Source: Sphingobacterium sp. PCS056 (GTDB lineage: Bacteria; Bacteroidota; Bacteroidia; Sphingobacteriales; Sphingobacteriaceae). From it: a stretch of 64,000 bases of DNA. Positions 27,329 through 37,335 of this stretch are shown piece after piece (the stretch's first letter is position 1; each line of letters opens with the position of its first letter). The notes under the pieces were generated by a model. It was not told the DNA's origin. It did no database searches and worked only from the letters and a program-made list of their open reading frames with translations. A program made the translations under genes and the position numbers. The stretch is taken from NCBI RefSeq assembly GCF_023273895.1, contig NZ_CP096883.1, positions 1,612,001-1,676,000 of the forward strand. Direction: 5' to 3'.

Positions 27329-29299
27329 ATGATTGGTTTTTTAGCTGCTGTCAAGAGCTGCTTACGTAAAGATAATCCTCGGTCGGTCATTTTAATGATC
27401 GATATGTGCTTAGTGTTTTTAAGCTATGTCATTTCTATTTATGTTCTATATAATTTAAAGGGATTTTCTAATACATCCTTTGTTTTGAAAAAACTGATCC
27501 TAATAGGTCTAGTATATTTCATACTTTTCCTCTATAAAAGTACTTATAAAGGTATTGTTCGTCAAACAGGTATTAGAGATACGGTGAAAATTTTTAAGAC
27601 CACGGGAACTGCATATATAATTCTGATTGGATTGATGATTATGATCATAGCAGAGGTCGAGAAAGACAGCCTTGCAGGAGAATATTTACGGATCCCATAT
27701 GGCGTATTGACTATGCAGTTTTGTATTTTGATGTTGCTTATGGTCGGGGCGCGTGTAATTTACCGTACAATTTTTGAATACTTAGTTTTACCACCCAGAA
27801 AGATTGAGAATATCTTGATTTTTGGAGCTTCTAGACCTGGTATTTCTACATATTCCATGTTAAATGAAGATTCTGAAGTCAAATACCATGTTGTTGCTTT
27901 TGTAGAAGATCAGATATCTCGTGTAGGCAATAGGTTGGCAGGTTTGAAAATTTTAGATATTACAGAGGTTACCCAAGATTTTATCAAAAAAAATCAGATA
28001 TCTGATGTTGTTATTGCAGTAGAAAATAATGATCCTGAACGTTTACAATATGTGTCTGAATGGTTTCATCAGTTGGGATTAGAACTGAAAATAATGTCTC
28101 CTGCACGTATTTTGCCGAATTCAAGTGTCAAGCGTGAAATTCGTCCTTTGGAAATCCATGATCTACTTGGAAGAAAGGCCATTCAATTGGATCGTCAAGA
28201 AATCGATGCAGAAATGGATGGGAAAGTCATCCTGATTACAGGTGCTGCTGGTTCTATAGGATCGGAATTGGCTAGACAGATTGCACAGCGTCCATATAAG
28301 AGATTGATTTTGGTGGATCAGGCAGAATCTGCTTTATACGATATACAGCAATCAATCCGATGCACAGAGTCAAAAAACTTGCATTGTGTGGTGGCTGATG
28401 TTCGAAACTATGCTTTTATGCAAAAAATATTTGCAGATTATCATCCTGATTTAGTCTTCCATGCCGCTGCTTATAAACATGTCCCATTGATGGAGGCAAA
28501 TCCATACGAATCTATCCAAACCAATGTCTTGGGCAGTAAAAATATTGCAGAATTATCGATGCAATATCAGGTTAAGAAAGTGGTTTTAGTTTCGACAGAT
28601 AAGGCTGTTAATCCGACGAACGTTATGGGAGCAACTAAGCGTATAGCAGAAATATATATCAGTAGTTGTAGTGGAAAATCCCTTACCCAGTTTATTATTA
28701 CAAGATTTGGCAATGTCTTGGGATCCAATGGCTCTGTAATTCCTTTATTTGAAAAGCAGATGGCTCAAGGTGGGCCGTTAACTTTAACACATCCAGAAAT
28801 CACCAGATATTTTATGACTATTCCAGAAGCTTGTTTACTAGTTCAAGAAGCGGGTGTAATGGGTAAAGGAGGGGAGATATTTATATTTGATATGGGAAAG
28901 TCAATTCGTATTATTGATCTAGCGAAACGTATGATTAATTTAAAGGGATATCGTTATCCTCAAGATATTGATATTCAAATTGTCGGTCTAAGGCCTGGTG
29001 AAAAGATTTATGAAGAACTTTTAGCAAATAATGAGAATACAATTAAAACGCATCACCCTAAAATCATGATTGCTCAGGTGAATCATGATAACTTGAATGG
29101 AAAGATGGAGTTAATCAATGATTTATGCCAAATGATTTTACAAGCTCAAATAAATTTGCCCAATTTTATGCATTTGGTCAGGTGTATGAAGAAAATTGTC
29201 CCAGAATTTAGATCTCAAAATTCAGAATTTGAGATTCTTGATACTGAATTACGAGGAGAGGATGAAGTGCCGATCTATCCCATAGTTAAGAATGCATAA
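27329..29299 (+). CDS. CapD/WbpM-like nucleoside-diphosphate-sugar 4,6-dehydratase (membrane type), copy 1
   Basis: A 656-residue protein of the FlaA1/WbpM/PglF family. Four N-terminal membrane helices (about 15-130) are followed by a CoA-binding-like Rossmann domain (GASRPGIS near 165) and the catalytic short-chain dehydrogenase domain (about 295-600) with GAAGSIGSEL for NAD and VSTDKAVNPTNVMGATKR, in which the usual Tyr of YxxxK is Met as in membrane-type 4,6-dehydratases. It would convert UDP-GlcNAc or a related sugar to a 4-keto-6-deoxy sugar, the first step to rare amino sugars for surface glycans. A close homologue lies at 50246-52192 in the opposite direction. No glycosyltransferases follow. 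Confidence 0.92.
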   Translation: MIGFLAAVKSCLRKDNPRSVILMIDMCLVFLSYVISIYVLYNLKGFSNTSFVLKKLILIGLVYFILFLYKSTYKGIVRQTGIRDTVKIFKTTGTAYIILIGLMIMIIAEVEKDSLAGEYLRIPYGVLTMQFCILMLLMVGARVIYRTIFEYLVLPPRKIENILIFGASRPGISTYSMLNEDSEVKYHVVAFVEDQISRVGNRLAGLKILDITEVTQDFIKKNQISDVVIAVENNDPERLQYVSEWFHQLGLELKIMSPARILPNSSVKREIRPLEIHDLLGRKAIQLDRQEIDAEMDGKVILITGAAGSIGSELARQIAQRPYKRLILVDQAESALYDIQQSIRCTESKNLHCVVADVRNYAFMQKIFADYHPDLVFHAAAYKHVPLMEANPYESIQTNVLGSKNIAELSMQYQVKKVVLVSTDKAVNPTNVMGATKRIAEIYISSCSGKSLTQFIITRFGNVLGSNGSVIPLFEKQMAQGGPLTLTHPEITRYFMTIPEACLLVQEAGVMGKGGEIFIFDMGKSIRIIDLAKRMINLKGYRYPQDIDIQIVGLRPGEKIYEELLANNENTIKTHHPKIMIAQVNHDNLNGKMELINDLCQMILQAQINLPNFMHLVRCMKKIVPEFRSQNSEFEILDTELRGEDEVPIYPIVKNA

Positions 29300-29581
29300 T
29301 TTAAATTTGAGTTGTAGTTTACAATCAAGATATCAGTAATCATGACTCAAGTGAACGGAGCATAATGATGACTCTATTTAAATTACTTGATACAATCTGT
29401 TTGCATGTAGTGAAGTAACTACAAATTGATGAATACTCCTCTATTTTAGCTGCTTTTAGGATATATGGATGATTAAAATAGTTATTTTTGCTTGTATTTT
29501 AAATCACAAATAATTCGGCATTAGGCAAAAATATCTAGGAAGATGTTGGCGTTCATCTGTTAACTGTAAAAATACGAACTC

Positions 29582-31714
29582 TTGTCCACAGTAAAAAAGA
29601 AAAAGACATTCCTGCTCAGGAAAATATTAATAGCAGCACTTATTGCTTCTTTTGCTTACCTCATGACGATATTTATATATCAGTACTTTGAGCAGCAAAA
29701 AGTAAAAGAACGGCTTAATGCCGCCTATGCAGCTTTGAATGAGCGATCATCTGGATTATACGGCTTGTTTTCTGTGTATAATGAAGCGGACAACCTTTTT
29801 CGATTATATACCGTCAATTTTGATAAAAAAAACTACGATGCTTATAAAAATAAGTTGGACTCGGTCAAATTATTTGTTGATTCATTATCCAAATTAACAC
29901 TACATGACCACAATTTGGAAGTCAGCGCTGCGGATGTTGCTCATAAAAAGAGATTATCGACAGAATTTGCTTCTCTCAAGCATACGGTCGATCAGCTGAT
30001 CTTTTTTACCAGTGATTCTTTGTCAACATTATCTTCGGAAACTAAAACATCTTATCGGGAGCCTAAGTTTGAGAAACTGGATTCTATTGTCAATCGGATC
30101 ATGAGTGATAGCTCTTTCAATACACTCAAACGCGATACGACAATCCGAAAAAAGGAAAAACTATTTAACCGGATTTTTAAAGCTAAAAATGATACACTAG
30201 TTGCCAGTACCATCACACAGGATTTTAGCACGATCCAAAGAGATGTGATTTCGCGTAACATCGAATATTTGATCCAACAAAATAGAAAGGTGTACCGCGA
30301 GAATTTAAGCGCACTTCAAGAGAAATTTACGGCACTGCAAGATAAAGAAAAGGAACTTATTCAAGCTAATCGTGACTTGTTGGACAATCTGCGAACAGGC
30401 ATTGATAAAATCAGGGATCAGGAGACGGTACAGCTTCGTCAAGCGCAGGCAAAGGATCTGACGCTCTATCAAGTAAACACGGTTAATTTCAGAAATCAAC
30501 TGATTGCATCGTTTATTATTATCCTCTTGTTAATTATCATCACCTTTTTCTATCAGTCCAACGCTGTTTCATATGAACGGAAACTACAAGAGGAGCGGGA
30601 TTATGCCGATAAGGTAGCTGCTGAAAAAACGACCATTTTGGCCAGCGTAAGCCATGAGGTTCGCTCACCGATCAATTCATTGCTCGGTATCATTGATATT
30701 TTGAGAAAGAATAATGACAATAAATTGATTCTTCCGGAATATTTGGATTCGGCATCGCATGAAATTGAGGTGATCAATACGACGGTCAATGATATTTTGA
30801 ATTTGAGTAAATTGGAGGCTGGCGCACTGGAGGTTCAATACGAGTATTTTGCAGCGTATCAATTGCTCTTGGATATCATTAAGGTTCATGAGCATCAGGC
30901 TTCAGTAAAAACTATCAGACTCGTGGCTAAAATTGATATTGATCCCACCTTACTCATTTATAGCAGTGCTTTTAGAGTCAAACAAATTGTCTCAAACTTA
31001 TTGAGCAACGCCATTAAGTACACCCCAAAAGGAGAGGTGTATGTCGCTGCATCCATGAAAATCAAAAATGGTGAATCATTTCTTTCTGTTGAAGTGAAGG
31101 ATAGTGGTGTCGGTATTTCGGAAAAAGAGCAGGCTCTGGTCTTTAGACAGTATTATATGGCTGGTGCTAAAAATCAGTCGAGTAGCTTTGGTCTTGGTCT
31201 GTATATCTCCAAATTATTTGCCGAGCAACTAGCAGGAACCATAGATCTGGTCAGTGTACTGGGAAAAGGATCGACCTTTACACTATCAGTTCCTATCAAG
31301 CAGACGAAGAAGATCGAGCAGGTGCCACAAACGTATGTGCTGGAAGATCTTCCTGATATAGATATAGTAATCATTGAAGATAATCGGATCAATATTCTTT
31401 ATCTGAAACATTATTTTAAGAATTTTCCTAAAATACATATTTTTGAAAAAGGGGAGGCCGCACTAGCCTATATGGAAGAGCAGCCTGTAGAAATTGTGAT
31501 TACCGATCTGCATATGAACGATATGGACGGCTGGGAAATTCTAAATCGGGTTCGCAATAATCCAGCATGGCAGCATATCCGAGTTTTTGTCTTTACAGCC
31601 GATAGTATGTATATGGAGGTAGAACAGCAAAAGCATCAAATTTACTTTGATGCTAAGCTGAAAAAACCGATGGATGCCCATGATCTTGTTTCTTGTATTA
31701 AGGATGTAAAGTGA
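29582..31714 (+). CDS. hybrid sensor histidine kinase with receiver domain
   Basis: A 710-residue membrane kinase. A first membrane helix (about 12-32) leads to a long extracytoplasmic region with coiled-coil character (about 35-300), then a second helix (about 307-328), a HisKA domain with H358 in VSHEVRSP, HATPase_c (NLLSNAIKY, DSGVGIS, FGLGLYISKL) and a C-terminal receiver with D642 in ITDLHM. The start is TTG at 29582; the first in-frame ATG would remove most of the first membrane helix. There is no DNA-binding domain, so a further phosphotransfer partner elsewhere is expected. Confidence 0.92.
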   Translation: MSTVKKKKTFLLRKILIAALIASFAYLMTIFIYQYFEQQKVKERLNAAYAALNERSSGLYGLFSVYNEADNLFRLYTVNFDKKNYDAYKNKLDSVKLFVDSLSKLTLHDHNLEVSAADVAHKKRLSTEFASLKHTVDQLIFFTSDSLSTLSSETKTSYREPKFEKLDSIVNRIMSDSSFNTLKRDTTIRKKEKLFNRIFKAKNDTLVASTITQDFSTIQRDVISRNIEYLIQQNRKVYRENLSALQEKFTALQDKEKELIQANRDLLDNLRTGIDKIRDQETVQLRQAQAKDLTLYQVNTVNFRNQLIASFIIILLLIIITFFYQSNAVSYERKLQEERDYADKVAAEKTTILASVSHEVRSPINSLLGIIDILRKNNDNKLILPEYLDSASHEIEVINTTVNDILNLSKLEAGALEVQYEYFAAYQLLLDIIKVHEHQASVKTIRLVAKIDIDPTLLIYSSAFRVKQIVSNLLSNAIKYTPKGEVYVAASMKIKNGESFLSVEVKDSGVGISEKEQALVFRQYYMAGAKNQSSSFGLGLYISKLFAEQLAGTIDLVSVLGKGSTFTLSVPIKQTKKIEQVPQTYVLEDLPDIDIVIIEDNRINILYLKHYFKNFPKIHIFEKGEAALAYMEEQPVEIVITDLHMNDMDGWEILNRVRNNPAWQHIRVFVFTADSMYMEVEQQKHQIYFDAKLKKPMDAHDLVSCIKDVK

Positions 31715-31724
31715 TCAGTGTAAT

Positions 31725-32135
31725 TTATTGTTTAATATAAGCTTCATAGGCATGTGTCAGAATCTGACCATCCTCAGTTACGCGATTGAGTGTTCTATTA
31801 TTCTCCAAAACATAGCGTAAGGAGGTTTTTTGATTGTTTTTCTGCGTATTCAAGATCACATTTTTATTGTCTGCGATCGTGTATGATCCTTCTTCATATA
31901 TGCTATTGACCTTATCGCCTTTTATACGCACGATTTCATAGGAGTAATCTGGCTTAAAATGTAATTTGAGATAATTATCGCCTCCCCCATAAATGATTTC
32001 TGAGGACATATCTTTTCTGAGCCAAACGGTTTGGCTTAAGATATTGATTTCTTCGGGTTCAATGTTTTCTTTTGAACTGCATGCCGCTGAGCACAGTGTA
32101 ATCGTTAGCAGGACAAGTGCTAAAATCTTTTTCAT
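31725..32135 (-). CDS. small lipoprotein of unknown function
   Basis: A 136-residue lipoprotein with lipobox ending SAAC near residue 19. The mature part looks like a compact beta-barrel of the lipocalin-like type found in Bacteroidota (W near residue 40, GSYTIADNKNVIL near 85, a closing YE-rich strand). I cannot name its family. It ends ten bases from the stop of the convergent hybrid kinase. Confidence 0.65.
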   Translation of the reverse strand: MKKILALVLLTITLCSAACSSKENIEPEEINILSQTVWLRKDMSSEIIYGGGDNYLKLHFKPDYSYEIVRIKGDKVNSIYEEGSYTIADNKNVILNTQKNNQKTSLRYVLENNRTLNRVTEDGQILTHAYEAYIKQ

Positions 32136-32495
32136 AAGGGTAATATATGGTTATGTAAAATGACAAACTAAGTGCTCTTTTATAAATGTAATGACCTGTA
32201 TTCTATTACATTCAACGTTTTATAAAGCAAATATAACAGCACGAGAAGCTTTTATATAGAGACCCTGGGGTTCTATTTGTAATAATTTACCGTTAATATT
32301 AAGCTATTTTTTCAAATACTTAAAATCTTATTATTAATGCGCAAAAAAATGATTCAACGTGATCAAAAAGATCGGATGCTTTGCTCATTAATTACAAAAT
32401 AAAACAAAAGTATGAGCCCTGTTACGAAAATTAAATGCTTCTGTTGGGGTAATGAAAAATTGTGGACAAAGTCTAAAGATTAAAGAAACACCCGA
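32136..32495. other. intergenic region upstream of the small lipoprotein
   Basis: These 360 bases hold the promoter of the lipoprotein gene and the 3' end of the sigma/anti-sigma operon. The only supportable element is a -7 box at 32228-32235; no ORF is seen. Confidence 0.5.
32228..32235 (-). promoter_or_regulatory. candidate -7 box of the small lipoprotein gene
   Basis: The minus strand reads TATATTTG, a perfect TAnnTTTG, 93 bases upstream of the start. No clear -33 element is seen at the usual distance. Confidence 0.3.
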
Positions 32496-33326
32496 TTAGG
32501 TGTTGCCCATTACATATAACTGTGTGAGGTCTGGAGTGGGGTTACCGCCTATGGTTTCAAGTGTTATGGCGAAGGCCTGTGCTGCTGGGATCTGGTGCAT
32601 TATAGTCACCTGGTCGGTTTTGTCCAATGGAAATACACCTGCATCGACAGGTTTGCCATCGACGATTGCCCATAGCTGATACTGCTTGCCTTTTGGTGCA
32701 GCAGGTAGATTTTCTAAGCTCAAGTATACATCTGTTGTTTTTGTATTCCAAAAAACATGGGCTTTGAGCTGCGGGTGCTGCTCCACACCGGCCAGAGTCA
32801 CGGTCTTGATCACGGGGTCTTGCAACAATTTCCATTTCTCTTGGATATGTTGAAGCTTTTGCTCAGTGGACTGGTTTTCTACTAATGCCTGTACTAGCAT
32901 ATCTTGATCATTGACACTTTGATTGTGGTAAAAGATATTGGCACCGATACTGGCCACCAGTAATATCGAAGCTGCAATGGCCCAATTGCGTGCGGCCAAT
33001 GTGCGTACTGGTCTTTCTGCTGCAGATGATGGTGACGCCATCGGTTTGATGGACGCAAGATCTTGTTGTTGTGGTTCCAATGGACTCGAAGAGGTCGTCT
33101 CCTGTTGCGATAGTGTATTCCAGATCGCAGCTTTCAATTCGGGAGGAGGGGACATAGCTTGACGAGTAGCAAGATTTTCTAAGGTCATTTCTGCCTCCAA
33201 AATCGCTTGCTCTACTTCAGTATTATGTTGACGTATGCACATCAAGATACTCACCTCTTCTTCACTGGCGAGACCCATCACATACGCTTCTATAATTCCT
33301 GACGATATGTATTCTTTAGTATCCAC
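32496..33326 (-). CDS. RskA-like anti-sigma factor
   Basis: A 276-residue single-pass membrane protein. The N-terminal cytoplasmic part (about 1-75, with SGIIEAYVMGLASEEE) resembles the zinc-less anti-sigma domain of RskA; a membrane helix follows at about 112-132 (NWAIAASILLVASIGANIFY), and the periplasmic C-terminus (about 170-276) is the RskA domain with KGKQYQLWAIVDGKPVDAG. It should hold the adjacent ECF sigma factor inactive until regulated proteolysis. The start is GTG at 33326, two bases after the sigma stop codon, so the two genes are translationally coupled. Confidence 0.9.
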   Translation of the reverse strand: MDTKEYISSGIIEAYVMGLASEEEVSILMCIRQHNTEVEQAILEAEMTLENLATRQAMSPPPELKAAIWNTLSQQETTSSSPLEPQQQDLASIKPMASPSSAAERPVRTLAARNWAIAASILLVASIGANIFYHNQSVNDQDMLVQALVENQSTEQKLQHIQEKWKLLQDPVIKTVTLAGVEQHPQLKAHVFWNTKTTDVYLSLENLPAAPKGKQYQLWAIVDGKPVDAGVFPLDKTDQVTIMHQIPAAQAFAITLETIGGNPTPDLTQLYVMGNT

Positions 33327-33328
33327 TG

Positions 33329-33886
33329 TTATTCGTATTCTTTAAGTATTTTTTTTAATTCTAAAAGTGCGCCCCGAGTACGGGTTTTGATCGTCCCTAA
33401 AGGAATATTCAATTTCTCGGCAATCTCCTGCTGCGTGTACCCTTCGTAATACGCCATCTCAATAAGCTCTCTCCACTCTGCTCGTAATTCATTCAATACA
33501 TTTTTAAAACCAATATGATCAACGTGTGTTGAGATGCTAAAGTTATGTCTTTCTTTAACATCTACGATATCTGGAAGAGATTGGTTTTTTTGTTCGTTTT
33601 GAACACTCTTAGATTTGACATAATCGATAGCCGAGTTGCGGGCTATATTGATGATCCAAGTATAAAGCTTGCCACGTGCCGCATCAAATGAATCGATATA
33701 TTTCCATATTTTGACAAATACATCCTGAATTACTTCATCCGCATATTCTTTGAACGACACGATCCGGATCACGATTCCATAGAGCGCCCCTGCATAATGA
33801 TCGTATAGATAATTAAATGCACGTTGATCCTTCTTTTGCAGTAAGGAAATGAGGGTGTCTTCTTCTAAATGGTGTATCGGGCTCAA
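33329..33886 (-). CDS. ECF sigma factor (SigK type)
   Basis: A 185-residue sigma factor with region 2 (about 20-90, including YADEVIQDVFVKIWKYI and WIINIARNSAIDY) and region 4 (about 125-180, with GYTQQEIAEKLNIPLGTIKTRT). The start must be TTG at 33886: a stop codon lies immediately upstream in frame and no ATG precedes the conserved region. The RskA-like anti-sigma gene follows two bases later. A divergent fasciclin-domain gene lies 193 bases away and is a likely target, as in the SigK regulon of mycobacteria. Confidence 0.93.
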   Translation of the reverse strand: MSPIHHLEEDTLISLLQKKDQRAFNYLYDHYAGALYGIVIRIVSFKEYADEVIQDVFVKIWKYIDSFDAARGKLYTWIINIARNSAIDYVKSKSVQNEQKNQSLPDIVDVKERHNFSISTHVDHIGFKNVLNELRAEWRELIEMAYYEGYTQQEIAEKLNIPLGTIKTRTRGALLELKKILKEYE

Positions 33887-33904
33887 TCAATTAGTCTTTG
33901 AGTT

Positions 33905-33912
33905 CCAAATAT
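33905..33912 (-). promoter_or_regulatory. candidate -7 box of the sigma/anti-sigma operon
   Basis: The minus strand reads TATATTTG, a perfect TAnnTTTG, 19 bases upstream of the TTG start, which would give a leader of roughly a dozen bases. It would mean basal expression from the primary sigma factor. Confidence 0.35.
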
Positions 33913-34079
33913 ATGTATTTAGATTAATAAATTATGCATCTCTTTAAAAATTTAATGCATTGGTAATGATGCACTAACATCGCAGCTCTTTTTTATCTTT
34001 AAAATAGTTGTTGTACATAAAATCCGCTTGCACCATAATGTCGTATATGATAGAAATGACATCTTTAAAAAACTAAGAA

Positions 34080-34652
34080 ATGAAAACAAAATTAAATTTT
34101 ATGGCACTCAGTCTGTTAGTCGTGGGTGTTTTATGCAGCGGAAATGTACTGGCACAACATGCCGACAAAATGAAAACAGTAATGGTAGGCGGAGCACCTA
34201 TGTATCCAACTAAAAATATTGTGGAGAATGCGGTCAACTCAAAAGATCATACCACATTGGTCGCTGCTGTCAAAGCTGCCGGACTTGTCGAAACATTATC
34301 GTCAAAAGGTCCTTTTACGGTGTTGGCACCTACCAATGAAGCATTCAATTTATTGCCAAAAGGTACGGTGGATAATCTATTGAAGCCAGAAAATAAAAAG
34401 ATATTGACACAGATCTTGACCTATCATGTATTGGCTGGAAATTTTAATGCTGCTACCATTTTAAAAACAGTAAAAGAAAAAGGTGGTAAAGCTCAGATGG
34501 TAACGGTAGAAGGTGGAATGTTAACGTTTTGGATGAAAGGGAAAGATCTGTATATCCGCGATGCAAAAGGAAAGGATGCTAAAGTCACCATAGCTGATGT
34601 ACAGCAGTCAAATGGTGTAATCCATGTGATCGATCATGTTTTGATGCCTTAA
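34080..34652 (+). CDS. fasciclin (FAS1) domain exported protein
   Basis: A 190-residue protein with a signal peptide (likely cleavage after LAQ at about 26) and one FAS1 domain (about 48-190). The H1 and H2 FAS1 motifs are seen as GPFTVLAPTNEAF and NGVIHVIDHVLMP. FAS1 proteins are secreted or envelope-bound adhesion-like proteins. The gene is divergent from the ECF sigma factor gene and ends at a clear terminator, so it is a single-gene transcript. Confidence 0.93.
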   Translation: MKTKLNFMALSLLVVGVLCSGNVLAQHADKMKTVMVGGAPMYPTKNIVENAVNSKDHTTLVAAVKAAGLVETLSSKGPFTVLAPTNEAFNLLPKGTVDNLLKPENKKILTQILTYHVLAGNFNAATILKTVKEKGGKAQMVTVEGGMLTFWMKGKDLYIRDAKGKDAKVTIADVQQSNGVIHVIDHVLMP

Positions 34653-34708
34653 GCAGATCTTGTATTGAAATTCCTATAATTTTTAAATCCATTTTAATCC
34701 TTTATAAT

Positions 34709-34748
34709 AGCTGTAATCCGATCTAGAATGGGGTTGCAGCTTTTTTTA
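34709..34748 (+). terminator. intrinsic terminator of the fasciclin gene
   Basis: AGCTGTAATCC (34709-34719) pairs with GGGTTGCAGCT (34731-34741) with two G-T pairs and is followed by TTTTTTTATA. Confidence 0.75.
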
Positions 34749-34978
34749 TACATGAATGTGCATATCGTTGGTGTTTCGAAGTATTAATTCCTTAAGTTTA
34801 TTTACTGTAATAGCAGGCAAGTTTAATAAATTTTACTGGTTTATTTTATATAAAAAATTTTATAAATTAACATATAGTTCCTGTTTGTTTTATGCAATGG
34901 GATCGAATTCTTTCATTATTAATTTAGGTTAATAGTGGACTTGTTTTTATTTTTCATATAAAATATAGTATATTTTTA

Positions 34979-34986
34979 TACCTTTG
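34979..34986 (+). promoter_or_regulatory. candidate -7 box of the MarR gene
   Basis: TACCTTTG is an exact TAnnTTTG match 41 bases upstream of the MarR start. No -33 element is evident. The surrounding 34750-35026 stretch is otherwise featureless. Confidence 0.45.
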
Positions 34987-35026
34987 TTAAGCTTAAGGAA
35001 TATCACATTCTATAATCATCAACATT

Positions 35027-35695
35027 ATGAATTATAACTTATTAAAAGAAACGATTGACCTGATCGAGCAATTCGAATACGAATGTAAAAAAGGAAATAC
35101 ATATAGCGAAGACAGCAAAGGCCTTCGGAAATACATCGTCGATCACTTTGAAGCAGAACTACTAGCAGAACCCGATTGGGAAGGGAAAGCGGATGGACGC
35201 AATGCTGAGAGTGTGATCAGTACGCTAATTGTGCATATGAATCGATATGCCAAGACGTATTCCAAATCGGCTATTCATGATTCGGCGTTTTCTACACAAG
35301 AAGAGTTTATTTATTTGATCAATCTCAAGGTTTTTGGAGCCATGATCAAAATGGAACTCATCAAACGTAACATTCATGATAAACCTCTTGGTATGCAAAT
35401 TATCAATCGGCTTATTCATCAAGGATGGGTAGAACAAAAAAATTCGGAGAAAGATAAAAGGAGTAAAGTCATATCCATAACAGCTGAGGGGTTACGAGTG
35501 CTGGAAGATCAAATGCATAAAATTCGTCAAGCAAGCCAAATTGTTACAGGGGATCTGACGCATAAGGAAAAGATGGAATTGATTCGGTTGTTGCAGAAAT
35601 TAGCACATTTTCATCAATCCATCTATAATCAAAATATTGATGTTGCTGATTTACTGAATTCAGTATCAGAAAATTATCCTTATAGTGATAATTAA
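35027..35695 (+). CDS. MarR family transcriptional regulator
   Basis: A 222-residue regulator with a winged helix-turn-helix of MarR type (about 85-190); the wing is seen as WVEQKNSEKDKRSKVISITAEG. The N-terminal 80 residues are a helical extension. It lies immediately upstream of, and in the same direction as, the carotenoid operon, separated by 152 bases that hold a promoter, so it is the obvious candidate regulator of pigment synthesis, probably as a repressor. That role is inferred from position only. Confidence 0.88.
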   Translation: MNYNLLKETIDLIEQFEYECKKGNTYSEDSKGLRKYIVDHFEAELLAEPDWEGKADGRNAESVISTLIVHMNRYAKTYSKSAIHDSAFSTQEEFIYLINLKVFGAMIKMELIKRNIHDKPLGMQIINRLIHQGWVEQKNSEKDKRSKVISITAEGLRVLEDQMHKIRQASQIVTGDLTHKEKMELIRLLQKLAHFHQSIYNQNIDVADLLNSVSENYPYSDN

Positions 35696-35847
35696 CGGGT
35701 ACATACTCTAGATTGTAAAAGAGTCTGCATGATCATAGAGGTGCAGGGTGTCAATTTATGATATTTTGTGTCTTTTAAAAACAAAAAGTGTATAAATGAG
35801 GTTATTTATTTACTCTTAAACTAACAAATACCATTAATTTGATTTCA

Positions 35848-37335
35848 ATGAAGATAGCGATTATAGGTTCAGGTTTCTCAGGTCTTTCTGCAGCATGCTA
35901 TGCGGCTAAAGCTGGTCACGAGGTACATGTTTATGAAAAAAATAGTATCCCGGGTGGACGAGCTAGGCAATTTAAAACAGACAATGGTTATACCTTTGAT
36001 ATGGGGCCTAGCTGGTACTGGATGCCTGATATTATTGCTGATTTTTTTCATGATTTCGGTTATCAACCCGAAGATTTTTATAAGCTTGTAGCTCTTGATC
36101 CTCAATTTGAAATGATTTTTTCAGATGGAAATTTTGAAGTTCCAAAAAATTATGATGAGCTGCGCGTGATCTTCGAAGATATAGAAGCAGGAAGTGGCCA
36201 AAAACTGGATGAATTTATGGAAGCCGCTCGCTATAAATATGAGGTCGGGATGAAAGAGTTTGTCTATAAACCCTGTCACTCATGGTGGGAATTCTTTTCA
36301 CCAAAGATTGCCAAGAGTGCCTTTAAGTTGGATTTATTATCTGACTTTAGGTCGTATGTCAAGAAATATTTTACTCATCCCAAACTGATTGCTTTAATGG
36401 AGTTTCCTGTCATATTTTTAGGGGCTTCACCGAAAAATATTCCGGCGCTTTATAGCTTGATGAATTATGGAGGGTACGCCTTGGGAACATGGTACCCAAT
36501 GGGCGGGTTTTATGAAGTGATCAAAGCGATGCATACTGTCGCAGAAAATCAAGGTGTAAAATTTTATTTTAATCATCATGTGGAGCGGATCGATACGCAA
36601 CATGATCAGGTAAGTACATTGCTGATCAATGGTGTTTCTATGGCATTTGATGCGGTTATCGCCTCATCAGATTACCATCATACCGAAACGCTGTTGGACG
36701 AAAAGTATCGCAATTATACCGCTAAGTATTGGGAAGATCGCACATTTGCACCATCGAGTTTAATTTATTATCTTGGATTTAGTGAACCAATACCCAATCT
36801 GAAACATCATACCCTGTTCTTTGAGCATGATCTGGATATTCATATCGATGCCATTTATAAGGAAAAAAAATGGCCGGATAATCCCTTGTTCTATAGTTGC
36901 TGTCCTTCTAAGACCGATCCTGATGTCGCGCCTGTAGGCCATGAAAATATTTTTCTATTGATGCCATTGGCCATTGGGATTGAGGATGATGAGGCTGTCA
37001 GAGAGCGTTATCTGGATCAAATGCTGGCACGATTGGCTAAGCATGTAGGGGTTGAAGATCTTAAATCCAAAATTGATTATAAGAGAAGTTACTGTGTAAG
37101 TGACTTTATCGCTGATTATCATGCTTATAAAGGAAATGCATATGGCCTGGCCAATACCTTGGGGCAGACTGCGGTTTGGAAACCGGCTATTAAGAATAAG
37201 AAACTAGCTAATTTATATTATACTGGTCAATTGACTGTTCCGGGACCAGGGGTTCCTCCGGCTATTATATCCGGAAAAATAGTTGCAAATGAAGTTCATA
37301 AACTTAACCTAAAGCACCATGAAGAAACTGTTTGA
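35848..37335 (+). CDS. crtI: phytoene desaturase
   Basis: A 495-residue CrtI-type FAD enzyme that turns phytoene into lycopene by successive desaturations. The N-terminal dinucleotide-binding motif IGSGFSGLSAACYAAKAGHEVHVYEK and the C-terminal GLANTLGQTAVWKP and LYYTGQLTVPGPGVPPAIISGK segments are diagnostic. The ATG at 35848 was chosen since it opens directly on the FAD-binding strand; an upstream in-frame TTG at 35839 would add three residues. The end overlaps the start of crtB by 17 bases. Confidence 0.96.
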   Translation: MKIAIIGSGFSGLSAACYAAKAGHEVHVYEKNSIPGGRARQFKTDNGYTFDMGPSWYWMPDIIADFFHDFGYQPEDFYKLVALDPQFEMIFSDGNFEVPKNYDELRVIFEDIEAGSGQKLDEFMEAARYKYEVGMKEFVYKPCHSWWEFFSPKIAKSAFKLDLLSDFRSYVKKYFTHPKLIALMEFPVIFLGASPKNIPALYSLMNYGGYALGTWYPMGGFYEVIKAMHTVAENQGVKFYFNHHVERIDTQHDQVSTLLINGVSMAFDAVIASSDYHHTETLLDEKYRNYTAKYWEDRTFAPSSLIYYLGFSEPIPNLKHHTLFFEHDLDIHIDAIYKEKKWPDNPLFYSCCPSKTDPDVAPVGHENIFLLMPLAIGIEDDEAVRERYLDQMLARLAKHVGVEDLKSKIDYKRSYCVSDFIADYHAYKGNAYGLANTLGQTAVWKPAIKNKKLANLYYTGQLTVPGPGVPPAIISGKIVANEVHKLNLKHHEETV

